Made by a program: the position numbers and the translations under genes. Under the pieces are notes generated by a model. It made no database searches. It was not told the origin of the DNA and worked only from the letters and a program-made list of their open reading frames with translations. DNA of 26,243 nt, taken from positions 1 through 26,243 of the forward strand of contig JACMRF010000142.1 in NCBI GenBank assembly GCA_014376575.1, read 5' to 3'. Shown here one piece after another: positions 16,279-23,345 of the stretch (position 1 is the first letter of the stretch; the number at the start of each line of letters is the position of its first letter). This DNA comes from Undibacterium sp. Lineage in GTDB: Bacteria > Pseudomonadota > Gammaproteobacteria > Burkholderiales > Burkholderiaceae.

Positions 16279-16986
16279 TTAACGCGCAATCCAATTTTCG
16301 TAAAGATACTTTTTAATTTTTGCAGAATCCCAGGCTTGACCTGTTCCGGAGGGCTTATAAGTCCCGTCGGCCATTTGCTGCAGAGCCGCTGGTGCCAAGC
16401 ACATTTCAAGTTGGTTGGCAGCCAAAGGCGAAAGAAGAATATAGTTAAGCTGAGCAACGATAGTTGACTTCTGAAGATCTGATCCTGTTGACAATACGGT
16501 TTTAACTTTCGCACTCACTAACGCTCCAGCGGTGCGCAGCCCAGGAATTGCTGCTTGCAATTGGGCAATTGTTACCAAGGTAAAATCAAGCGACGTCTTT
16601 ATTGGCGCACTTGGCGGTGCGTTATTTTTAAGTGCAGGATATTTTGATTGGAGTACCGCCCAAGGTTTATTGCCATAGCCAGCTGAACTTCTTGCTATAT
16701 TGTCACGCCAGTCAGTGATGTACCAAGTTTCGTCCGGGAAAGACTGATGGCCGGCGTTGGTACGAAGACTAGTATTCGGGTTAATGATTTCTGAGCCCCA
16801 AGCAGATGGACTTTTGCAATGCCAGGCTAATGCTGGCCGACTAACTAGAGTCGCAACAACAGGCACTGCGGCAGAGCCAAGCTTAATGAGCCGGCGCCTA
16901 GACACAGAGGCCACATGCGCGGAAGTCTGAGCAGGCGCATCCACTGCGTCGGCTTGAATCACTGCATGTTTATCGATTTCACTCAT
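16279..16986 (-). CDS. Tat-signal exported protein of unknown function, first gene of the HPr-rel-A operon (candidate modified substrate)
   Basis: A 235-residue protein. After a 29-residue hydrophilic leader comes a twin-arginine-like signal, SRRRLIKLG, a hydrophobic stretch and cleavage site RPALA near residue 54. The mature part begins WHCKSPSAWGSE and has few cysteines (Cys57 and one in LEMCLAP). It is rich in Ser, Thr, Ala and Asn, has no enzyme motif I recognise, and ends in IKKYLYENWIAR. The ATG at 16986 is preferred over a GTG at 17010 because of the GAGGTAGGT ribosome site. Its stop codon abuts the PqqD-like start, so it is translated with the recognition protein, kinase and nucleotidyltransferase. 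A folded, Tat-exported protein that is modified before export is my hypothesis; its function is unknown. Confidence 0.82.
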   Translation of the reverse strand: MSEIDKHAVIQADAVDAPAQTSAHVASVSRRRLIKLGSAAVPVVATLVSRPALAWHCKSPSAWGSEIINPNTSLRTNAGHQSFPDETWYITDWRDNIARSSAGYGNKPWAVLQSKYPALKNNAPPSAPIKTSLDFTLVTIAQLQAAIPGLRTAGALVSAKVKTVLSTGSDLQKSTIVAQLNYILLSPLAANQLEMCLAPAALQQMADGTYKPSGTGQAWDSAKIKKYLYENWIAR

Positions 16987-17138
16987 ATAACCTACCTCGG
17001 TAATTAACACCGATTAGCTCAAATTAACTAATCGCCCAAATTTCATGTAATAACGAAAATTTATTGCACTGTAAAATACGTGGATCAAAAGACATTTTCT
17101 ATTGTTCGCACTATCCTGTCGCATTTATTTAGGTCTTA

Positions 17139-17154
17139 AGCATTAATTGTGCCA
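17139..17154 (-). promoter_or_regulatory. Sigma-54 (-24/-12) promoter of the HPr-rel-A operon
   Basis: On the minus strand, TGGCAC-AATTA-ATGCT has a complete -24 hexamer and a -12 element with one mismatch, correctly spaced. Transcription would start near 17127, about 140 nt before the ATG at 16986. The long leader is AT-rich. Confidence 0.75.
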
Positions 17155-17160
17155 TAAAAA

Positions 17161-17173
17161 TAAGCTCTTGATT
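17161..17173 (-). promoter_or_regulatory. IHF binding-site consensus upstream of the HPr-rel-A promoter
   Basis: On the minus strand AATCAAGAGCTTA fits WATCAA-N4-TTR at every defined position. It lies 7 bp upstream of the -24 box and 43 bp from the upstream element. Both distances are 11 bp shorter than in the PEP-CTERM promoter, so the helical phase is kept. Confidence 0.55.
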
Positions 17174-17215
17174 TATATTAATATATTACAATAAAAAAAC
17201 AAAATAGCTGAAATT

Positions 17216-17233
17216 TTGTAAAAAAAACCGACA
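17216..17233 (-). promoter_or_regulatory. Candidate PrsR upstream activating site (copy 2)
   Basis: On the minus strand TGTCGGTTTTTTTTACAA, identical to 11316-11333 except for one A/G change. It lies 62 bp upstream of the -24 box. It is joined to a further GACATGTC palindrome, which could be a second half of a larger or cooperative site. No gene reads into it on the minus strand, so its T-run is not a terminator. Confidence 0.55.
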
Positions 17234-17464
17234 TGTCAGACAGGTAATATTAATATTCTGTTCTACCTTGATTGCTCTTAGTCCATTACCTAAACGCTAA
17301 CAATCGAATAGGAGAGTGACTTAGAAAAATATAAAAATAATATCGAAATACTTACTTTTTTTCCACGCTAAAGTTTCTATCGTCATACTATATTGTTGAC
17401 AAAAATGATTATACTTCACACAAATTTTTATACCATTTATTACTAACAGACTCACTAAATCCCC

Positions 17465-17713
17465 ATGAACACATTTGAACAAGTAAAAAAAATCCTTATT
17501 GAGGTCTTAAACCTTAGCGAACAAGGTCTTGCACTCACTGCTGATTCCAATTTACTGGGTGCTTTAGCCGAATTGGACTCAATGGCTGTTGTCAGTGTGA
17601 TTGCTAAACTTGAAGATTACTTCGGCTTCAGCATTGAGGATGATGAAATCAGCGGTCAAGTATTTGAAACGCTTGGCAGTCTAAGTACTTTTGTAGAAAG
17701 TAAACTTGCTTAA
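17465..17713 (+). CDS. Acyl carrier protein, exosortase-associated
   Basis: An 82-residue acidic helical protein with the phosphopantetheine attachment serine at position 39 in AELDSMAVVSV, and the usual ACP ending with ETLGSLSTFVESKL. It would carry an acyl chain as thioester in the cytoplasm. It is not the fatty-acid synthesis ACP by context: it starts an operon with two exosortase-associated hydrolases, its stop overlapping the next ATG by 1 nt (TAATG). Possible partners in the window are the AMP-forming ligase (loading), the PEP-CTERM-associated acyltransferase (unloading) and the PaaK-like protein. No Shine-Dalgarno is visible before its ATG, which is unusual for a first gene. Confidence 0.93.
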   Translation: MNTFEQVKKILIEVLNLSEQGLALTADSNLLGALAELDSMAVVSVIAKLEDYFGFSIEDDEISGQVFETLGSLSTFVESKLA

Positions 17714-18555
17714 TGCATTCAGCCTCGCCTCCTGCCGCGAAAGGGTTTTTCCTAGAGACAAGTAATGGGAAACGCTTTTGTCTACTTCACGCAATAGGCG
17801 AGGACAAAATATGCCGCGGGGCAATTTTATTTGTGCCTTCTTTCGGCGAAGAAATGAATAAGTCCCGGCGCATGATTGCCATCCAAGCGAGGGCGTTGGC
17901 GCAACATGGCTATGCAGTGTTGTTAATAGATTTATACGGATGCGGTGATAGCGAAGGCGAATTTCAAAACGCTCACTGGCAGCAGTGGAAAGATGACCTT
18001 GGCCTTGCCTGCTCTTGGTTGCGTCAACATTATGATGCTCCGATCAGTTTGCTCGGATTGCGCTTGGGCGCGCTACTCGCGCTCGATTTCATGCAGGATA
18101 AATGCCATCCGATCCATCAAATTATCTTGTGGCAACCGGTGCTCAGTGGTCAACAGTTTTTGACGCAATTTTTTCGTTTACAACTCGCGCATCACATGTT
18201 GGCAGGGAATATTGAAAAAAGTAGTGGTACGCAGGGCATCCGCCAGTTACTCAACAAAGGCGAGACGGTCGAGATTGCAGGATATGAAGTCTCATCCAAA
18301 CTCACCACACCTATTGATGCACTCATGATGACTGATTTTTTACCGGAGAATATTCCCATTCACTGGATTGAAATTCAACATGAACTTACCGATGAACTCC
18401 CACCAGCAAGACAAAAAATGATCGATTTCTGGAAGGCGCGTCAAGTCAACTTACGTCTGACACAACTACGCGGTGCAGAATTTTGGGCGACTCAGGAAAT
18501 TTCTACTAGCAACGAACTTGTTGCACTCACCTTGACCATCGTCGGGCAAGCGTGA
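17713..18555 (+). CDS. Exosortase A system-associated hydrolase 2 (alpha/beta-hydrolase fold)
   Basis: A 280-residue alpha/beta-hydrolase-like protein (TIGR03101-like). The family mark is FVPSFGEEMNKSRRM, and the strand-loop DLYGCGDSEGEF follows as in hydrolase 1. The nucleophile elbow reads LLGLRLGALLAL with Arg117 where the serine should be, so the classical catalytic nucleophile is missing. It may be a non-catalytic or scaffold partner, or use another mechanism. The ATG overlaps the ACP stop by 1 nt, and the next gene begins 1 nt after its stop, so the three are co-translated. A thioesterase-like or acyl-handling role with the ACP is inferred from context. Confidence 0.92.
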   Translation: MHSASPPAAKGFFLETSNGKRFCLLHAIGEDKICRGAILFVPSFGEEMNKSRRMIAIQARALAQHGYAVLLIDLYGCGDSEGEFQNAHWQQWKDDLGLACSWLRQHYDAPISLLGLRLGALLALDFMQDKCHPIHQIILWQPVLSGQQFLTQFFRLQLAHHMLAGNIEKSSGTQGIRQLLNKGETVEIAGYEVSSKLTTPIDALMMTDFLPENIPIHWIEIQHELTDELPPARQKMIDFWKARQVNLRLTQLRGAEFWATQEISTSNELVALTLTIVGQA

Positions 18556-18556
18556 C

Positions 18557-19423
18557 ATGCACTACGAGGAGCAAGCTTTTCATTTTCCTTGCAAAAATGC
18601 CGCACTGCTTGGCATCGTCAGCATGCCACAGCAAGCAAGAGCGCGCGGCATTTTGTTCGTCGTTGGTGGCCCCCAATATCGCGCAGGTAGCCATCGGCAA
18701 TTTACCTTATTGGCCAGGCAGTTTGCCTCAAACGGTATTCCGGCGATGCGCTTTGATTATCGCGGCATGGGCGATAGCGAAGGCGAGGCCAGGGATTTCA
18801 ATGCCATTGATGACGATATCCGCAGTGCAATAGATAGTTTCTTTCAACATGTCCCTGGCATGACTGAAGTTGTGCTTTGGGGTCTATGTGATGCAGCTTC
18901 AGCAGCTTTATTCTATGCGCATCAAGATAGTCGGATTACGGGTCTTGTCTTGCTCAACCCATGGATAAGAACCGAACATGGCGCTGCCAAAGCCTATCTC
19001 AAACATTATTATCTTCAACGGTTAATGGACGGCGGATTTTGGAAAAAAATCATTGCCGGCGATTTCGCTCTTTTTACCTCGATGCGTTCCTTCTTGCTGC
19101 AAATTGGCAAGCTATTCGCATACAAAGGTACATCAAAGAAGCCTGACGCTCATTTGCAAACGACAGAGCCAAATAAGCTGCCAGAAAAAATGCTGCGAGG
19201 CTTGCAGCTCTTCAAGGGAAAAACACTATTTATTCTTTGCAGCGATGATCTCACTGCCCAGGAATTTTCTGATTTAGCAGCCGCATCCCCAACATGGAAA
19301 ACCCGCCTGTCCTCGTCAGATATCACACGCCGCGATCTGCCGGACGCCAACCACACCTTCTCTCAACGTCGCTGGCGCGAACAAATTGGCCAGTGGACTA
19401 TCGACTGGATTCACCATTGGTAA
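18557..19423 (+). CDS. Exosortase A system-associated hydrolase 1 (alpha/beta hydrolase)
   Basis: A 288-residue alpha/beta hydrolase (TIGR03100-like). The diagnostic stretch VVGGPQYRAGSHRQFTLLAR lies near the N-terminus, followed by FDYRGMGDSEGEARDF. The nucleophile elbow is LWGLCDAASA with Cys111 in the nucleophile position, a thiol rather than a serine. A likely catalytic histidine is His266 in DANHTFSQRRW. It follows hydrolase 2 with a 1-nt gap and closes the ACP operon. Its substrate is unknown; release or transfer of an ACP-bound acyl group would fit the neighbours. Confidence 0.93.
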   Translation: MHYEEQAFHFPCKNAALLGIVSMPQQARARGILFVVGGPQYRAGSHRQFTLLARQFASNGIPAMRFDYRGMGDSEGEARDFNAIDDDIRSAIDSFFQHVPGMTEVVLWGLCDAASAALFYAHQDSRITGLVLLNPWIRTEHGAAKAYLKHYYLQRLMDGGFWKKIIAGDFALFTSMRSFLLQIGKLFAYKGTSKKPDAHLQTTEPNKLPEKMLRGLQLFKGKTLFILCSDDLTAQEFSDLAAASPTWKTRLSSSDITRRDLPDANHTFSQRRWREQIGQWTIDWIHHW

Positions 19424-19550
19424 ATGCGCTGTAATTGTCAACACGCACTCAACTTGCGTAAGTAGTAAAATTTCATCTCCACGGTTCAATCGCGTGATGG
19501 CTCTACTATTCGTGACGACAAGAGTAGTCAAATACTTCATCAAGCTCAGC

Positions 19551-19556
19551 TATAAT
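19551..19556 (+). promoter_or_regulatory. Possible -10 element upstream of the TPR-like protein gene
   Basis: A perfect TATAAT in the 242-bp gap after hydrolase 1, with only a weak -35 region upstream. Transcription would start near 19563, about 100 nt before the ATG at 19666. The strand and distance fit a promoter for the exported TPR-like protein; no terminator for the hydrolase operon was seen in the gap. Confidence 0.4.
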
Positions 19557-19665
19557 GCAGACGCTTAACAAAGTAAATTTCGCACGATCACGGTGTGCTG
19601 TGTTGTAAAAGTACTCTTCGCCGTTTTCAAGCATTTCATTAGCATTTCACTTATCCATTATTGTC

Positions 19666-20925
19666 ATGACAAAGAAATCACCTATCGCCTTAGCTGCATT
19701 GCTCCTTGCTGTTGGCACAGCTACACTCTCTTTGGCGCCGCATCCGGCGTTTGCGCAAGCGTCAGCATCGGCTGCTGCGTCCACGCCGCAAAATACCGTG
19801 CGTGCTGAAATGGGCAAGCCATTTGCTGAAATTGAAAAGTTAGTTACGGCCAAACAGTTCCCGCAGGCACTAGAGAAAATTAAGGAACTCAATGCGTTTG
19901 AGAAAAAAACGCCTTATGAAGAGTTCTCTATTCAAAGAATGAATGCAGTTGTTGCCTCCAATACCGCTGACACTGAGCTTCTCGCCACGTCTTTTGAAGC
20001 GATGATTAATAGCGGCTTTTTGGGCATGCCTGAAAAGCTCAAGTTCTCGGAGGGAATGGCAGGGACTTACTACAATGAGAAAAAATATACCCAGTCAAAA
20101 AAATGGGCGATGCGCACACTTGATTTAGATCAAAATAATGCGGCTATGCGTGAATTACTCCCTCGCATTATGTATTTGCAAGAGGACTTCGCAGGCGCTG
20201 CCAAAGAACTCGTCGTGCAGTTAGAAGAGAACGATAAATCAAACAAAGTACCAAGTTTTGACATGTTGCATCTTTTGATCAGTTGCCATTTGAAATTAAA
20301 GAATATGGAAGGCTACACATCCGTACTTGAGCGTATGGTCACCTATTATCCGAAGAAGGAATACTGGGGTGATCTGCTGTATCGTATCCCAAGTAAGCCA
20401 ACGTTCGCTGAGCGTTTGAGGCTTGACTGGTATCGTATTTTGCTGAGCACAGACAATGTAGAGGATCCAGCACAATACGTAGAAATGGCAGAACTCGCCT
20501 TAATGGCGGGTCTGCCACAAGAAGCTAAAAAAGTGGTGGAAGCCGGCTACGCAGCAAATCTATTGGGCACTGGCAAAGATGCTGCTAGACATAAACCATT
20601 GCGCGATAAAGTAAGCAAACAGGCTGCCGAGGATGCGAAAGCCATGGAAGCGGGCGACGCTGCGGCGAAAGCTGCCAAGACGGGTATCGGCATGGTCAAT
20701 ACCGGCTACAACTATGTAGTCTACGGCCAGTTTGAAAAAGGTATTTCCTTGATCGAACAAGGTATTGCTAAAGGCGGCTTAAAAGCACCGGAAGAAGCCA
20801 AGTTGCACTTAGGGATGGCGTATCTGCAATCAGGTAATAAAGCTAAAGCGACAGAAATATTTAAAACCATACAAGGTAACGATGGCGCAGCCGATCTGGG
20901 CAGACTATGGTTGCTGGTGCGTTAA
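19666..20925 (+). CDS. Exported tetratricopeptide-repeat-like protein of unknown function
   Basis: A 419-residue protein with a Sec signal peptide ending HPAFA (cleavage near residue 30), a short Ala/Ser-rich linker and then an all-helical body. Helix pairs of the TPR type can be seen in AEIEKLVTAKQFPQALEKIKE, YTQSKKWAMRTLDLDQNN and KLHLGMAYLQSGNKAKATEIF. No catalytic motif is visible. It is probably periplasmic. The ATG has no clear ribosome site, but the signal peptide supports the start. A strong terminator follows at 20947. It is not the very long PrsT TPR protein of exosortase loci. I cannot tell whether it belongs to that system or is an ordinary housekeeping neighbour. Confidence 0.8.
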   Translation: MTKKSPIALAALLLAVGTATLSLAPHPAFAQASASAAASTPQNTVRAEMGKPFAEIEKLVTAKQFPQALEKIKELNAFEKKTPYEEFSIQRMNAVVASNTADTELLATSFEAMINSGFLGMPEKLKFSEGMAGTYYNEKKYTQSKKWAMRTLDLDQNNAAMRELLPRIMYLQEDFAGAAKELVVQLEENDKSNKVPSFDMLHLLISCHLKLKNMEGYTSVLERMVTYYPKKEYWGDLLYRIPSKPTFAERLRLDWYRILLSTDNVEDPAQYVEMAELALMAGLPQEAKKVVEAGYAANLLGTGKDAARHKPLRDKVSKQAAEDAKAMEAGDAAAKAAKTGIGMVNTGYNYVVYGQFEKGISLIEQGIAKGGLKAPEEAKLHLGMAYLQSGNKAKATEIFKTIQGNDGAADLGRLWLLVR

Positions 20926-20946
20926 ACCAATCAAGCATTTGTCTGT

Positions 20947-20976
20947 AAAAAAAAGGCGCTTTATGCGCCTTTTTTT
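20947..20976 (+). terminator. Rho-independent terminator after the TPR-like protein gene
   Basis: GGCGC and GCGCC pair around a short TTTAT loop, flanked by eight A on one side and seven T on the other. It starts 22 bp after the stop codon at 20925. Confidence 0.9.
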
Positions 20977-21271
20977 ATCCTTGATATCGGACATACAGCG
21001 GATCGTTTACTCATTGCCTGCGAATATGTGACGAGCAAAAATAGGATGTGCGCAATTAAACAAATCTTAAAATTGGCAGACTCAAGGCGCAATACCCATG
21101 CGCCTTTCCAGCCAATTTACCTCTGAAAACCGCATGGATATTGCGGATTAGTCCTGCCGATATCTATTAATGACCTGAGATACTTCTCTCCTTTTACCCA
21201 GATTTTCCACCAAGTGATAGCGATCTCATGGAAGAATAGAGTTTAAGGACGTCAGATCAAAACGCCACGCC
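20977..21271. other. Non-coding gap with a nested stem-loop, between two terminators
   Basis: No gene is visible here. The main structure is at 21070-21118: AAATTGGC pairs with GCCAATTT, enclosing a perfect 8-bp stem, AAGGCGCA/TGCGCCTT, with a 7-nt loop. A smaller CCGCA/TGCGG hairpin follows at 21130-21146. An 8-bp inverted pair, GATATCGG (20983-20990) and CCGATATC (21157-21164), encloses both. It could be a small RNA or a structured repeat, or chance. No promoter was identified for it. Confidence 0.3.
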
Positions 21272-21306
21272 CATAAAAAAACACTTCCGAAGAAGTGTTT
21301 TTTATG
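21272..21306 (-). terminator. Rho-independent terminator after amtB (probably bidirectional)
   Basis: On the minus strand CACTTC-TTCG-GAAGTG, a stem closed by the very stable UUCG tetraloop, is followed by seven T. It lies 89 bp beyond the amtB stop codon. The plus-strand side also has six T, so it may stop transcription from both directions. Confidence 0.88.
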
Positions 21307-21394
21307 TCAGTCCCGGCATTTACTGCTATGACTTGAGACTGCGCTGTTGAAGGCTACTTAAACGACAGCCTTCATACTGATTGAATGCCGCCGA

Positions 21395-22972
21395 TTATGA
21401 GTGGTAAGCCGATTCACCATGACTAGTAATATCCAAGCCTTCGCGCTCTTCATCTTCAGGAACACGCAAGCCAATCACCAGATCAACCAGTTTATACGCA
21501 ATAACAGAGACCACAGCAGACCAGATGATGGTGGTGCCGATTGCGGTTGCCTGGATGGTGACCTGACTCACGATGGAATAAGCATCTGTCGACATTTTGT
21601 TGGTCACATAATCAAAGATACCTTGGCCGCCGAGTGCTGGTGAAGCAAAAACACCCGTCAACAAAGCACCCAAAATACCGCCAACGCCATGCACGCCAAA
21701 CACATCAAGAGAATCGTCTGCGCCCAACAAACGCTTCAGACCATTTACGCCCCACAGGCAAACCACACCTGCCAGCAAACCGATCACCAAAGCACCCATA
21801 GGGCCGACAAAACCGCACGCTGGTGTAATCGCTACCAGACCTGCAACCGCACCGGAAGCGCCGCCTAACATTGATGGCTTACCTTTAGACATCCACTCAC
21901 CAAACACCCAGGATACAGTTGCCGCAGCAGTAGCCAGCAAGGTATTCACGAACGCCAGTGCAGCAATATCGCCAGCCTCAAGAGCAGAACCTGCGTTGAA
22001 ACCAAACCAACCCACCCACAACAGGGATGCACCAATCATCGTCATTGTCAGTGAGTGCGGCGCCATGGCTTCTTTGCCGTAGCCAACCCGCTTACCAATC
22101 AGGAAAGCACCAACTAAACCAGCAACTGCTGCGTTGATATGCACGACCGTACCGCCAGCGAAATCGAGTGCACCTTTTTGAAACAGGAAGCCCGCTTTAG
22201 CAGTTTCTGTCGCCAGGGTTGCCGCATCTTTGATCGCATCAGGACCGGTCCAGAACCACACCATGTGGGCGATCGGCAGGTAACTGAAAGTGAACCACAA
22301 CACGACGAATAACAACACGGCGGTGAACTTGGCGCGTTCAGCAAAAGCACCGATGATCAGACCGCAAGTGATCGCGGCAAAAGTTGCCTGGAAAACGACA
22401 TACACAAACTCAGGAATAACTACACCTTTGCTAAATGTTGCCGCAGTGCTGAAAGTGGCTTTCGCCGGATCCCAGATACCGTTCAAAAATACGCGGTCGA
22501 ATGAGCCGATGAATCTGCCGCCTTCAGTGAAGGCCAGCGAGTAGCCGTAAATACACCACAGCACAATGATCACCGCAAAAATCATGAACACCTGCATTAG
22601 CACTGACAGCATGTTTTTCGACCGGACCAGGCCGCCGTAAAACAAAGCCAAGCCAGGGATCGTCATCAAAATCACGAGCATGGTGGCCACCATCATCCAG
22701 GCTGTATCGCCCTTATTTGGTACCGCTGCAGGTGCAGCAACAACCGATCCGGCAGCAGCATCAAGCGCTGCGGCTGGGGCAGTCACTGCAGCCGCAGAGG
22801 CGGCAGCTTCTGGTGTAGAAGCAACTGCTGTGGCACTTGCTGACGCAGATACGGCAGGCAGTGCGGCGGCAGAAGCTGCAGCAATCTCATCGGCCGCCAT
22901 CGCCGAAGAAAATAAGCCTGCCGACGCCAGCAAAATGCCGACCGCAAGTACTTGAGTAAATAGTTTTTTCAT
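21395..22972 (-). CDS. amtB: Ammonium transporter AmtB
   Basis: An inner-membrane ammonium channel of 525 residues. It has a cleavable signal peptide (end near SSAMA, residue 26), then about 60 residues almost only of Ala, Ser, Val, Thr and Pro, and then the Amt core starting GDTAWMMVATMLV with 11 membrane segments. Pore residues are visible: the two histidines in PIAHMVWFW and FGVHGVGGILG, and the conserved TVVHINAAVAGL segment. The start has a GGGAG site. It follows the PII gene by 19 nt, so GlnK-type gating of AmtB is expected, and the operon promoter is the sigma-54 site at 24154. The long low-complexity segment after the signal peptide is the one oddity. Confidence 0.97.
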   Translation of the reverse strand: MKKLFTQVLAVGILLASAGLFSSAMAADEIAAASAAALPAVSASASATAVASTPEAAASAAAVTAPAAALDAAAGSVVAAPAAVPNKGDTAWMMVATMLVILMTIPGLALFYGGLVRSKNMLSVLMQVFMIFAVIIVLWCIYGYSLAFTEGGRFIGSFDRVFLNGIWDPAKATFSTAATFSKGVVIPEFVYVVFQATFAAITCGLIIGAFAERAKFTAVLLFVVLWFTFSYLPIAHMVWFWTGPDAIKDAATLATETAKAGFLFQKGALDFAGGTVVHINAAVAGLVGAFLIGKRVGYGKEAMAPHSLTMTMIGASLLWVGWFGFNAGSALEAGDIAALAFVNTLLATAAATVSWVFGEWMSKGKPSMLGGASGAVAGLVAITPACGFVGPMGALVIGLLAGVVCLWGVNGLKRLLGADDSLDVFGVHGVGGILGALLTGVFASPALGGQGIFDYVTNKMSTDAYSIVSQVTIQATAIGTTIIWSAVVSVIAYKLVDLVIGLRVPEDEEREGLDITSHGESAYHS

Positions 22973-22991
22973 GTAAGCTCCCTGTTGCTGG

Positions 22992-23345
<354 letters not shown>

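Larger units (their letters stand above)
17011..17464. other. AT-rich divergent control region between the HPr-rel-A operon and the ACP-hydrolase operon
   Basis: This 454-bp gap contains no credible gene. Its identifiable content is a minus-strand sigma-54 promoter, an IHF consensus and an 18-bp upstream element, listed separately. Beside that element is an extra palindrome, GACATGTC, with TGTC-A-GACA overlapping it. I found no convincing sigma-70 or sigma-54 promoter for the plus-strand ACP gene; the best -10-like string (TATACT at 17410-17415) has no matching -35 box. Confidence 0.7.

Noticed and set aside
17395..17415. TTGACA followed by TATACT before the ACP gene, as a sigma-70 promoter
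   Set aside because: The two boxes are only about 9 bp apart, too close for a sigma-70 promoter. No other spacing gave a good pair.
19666..20925. TPR-like protein as PrsT, the TPR lipoprotein of exosortase loci
   Set aside because: It is far too short, has an ordinary Sec signal without a lipobox, and is separated from the exosortase genes by its own promoter region.
20983..21164. 6S RNA gene between the TPR-like and amtB genes
   Set aside because: Length and terminal pairing are suggestive, but inner pairing does not form the long rod with a central bubble, and the flanking gene expected for 6S RNA is not present.
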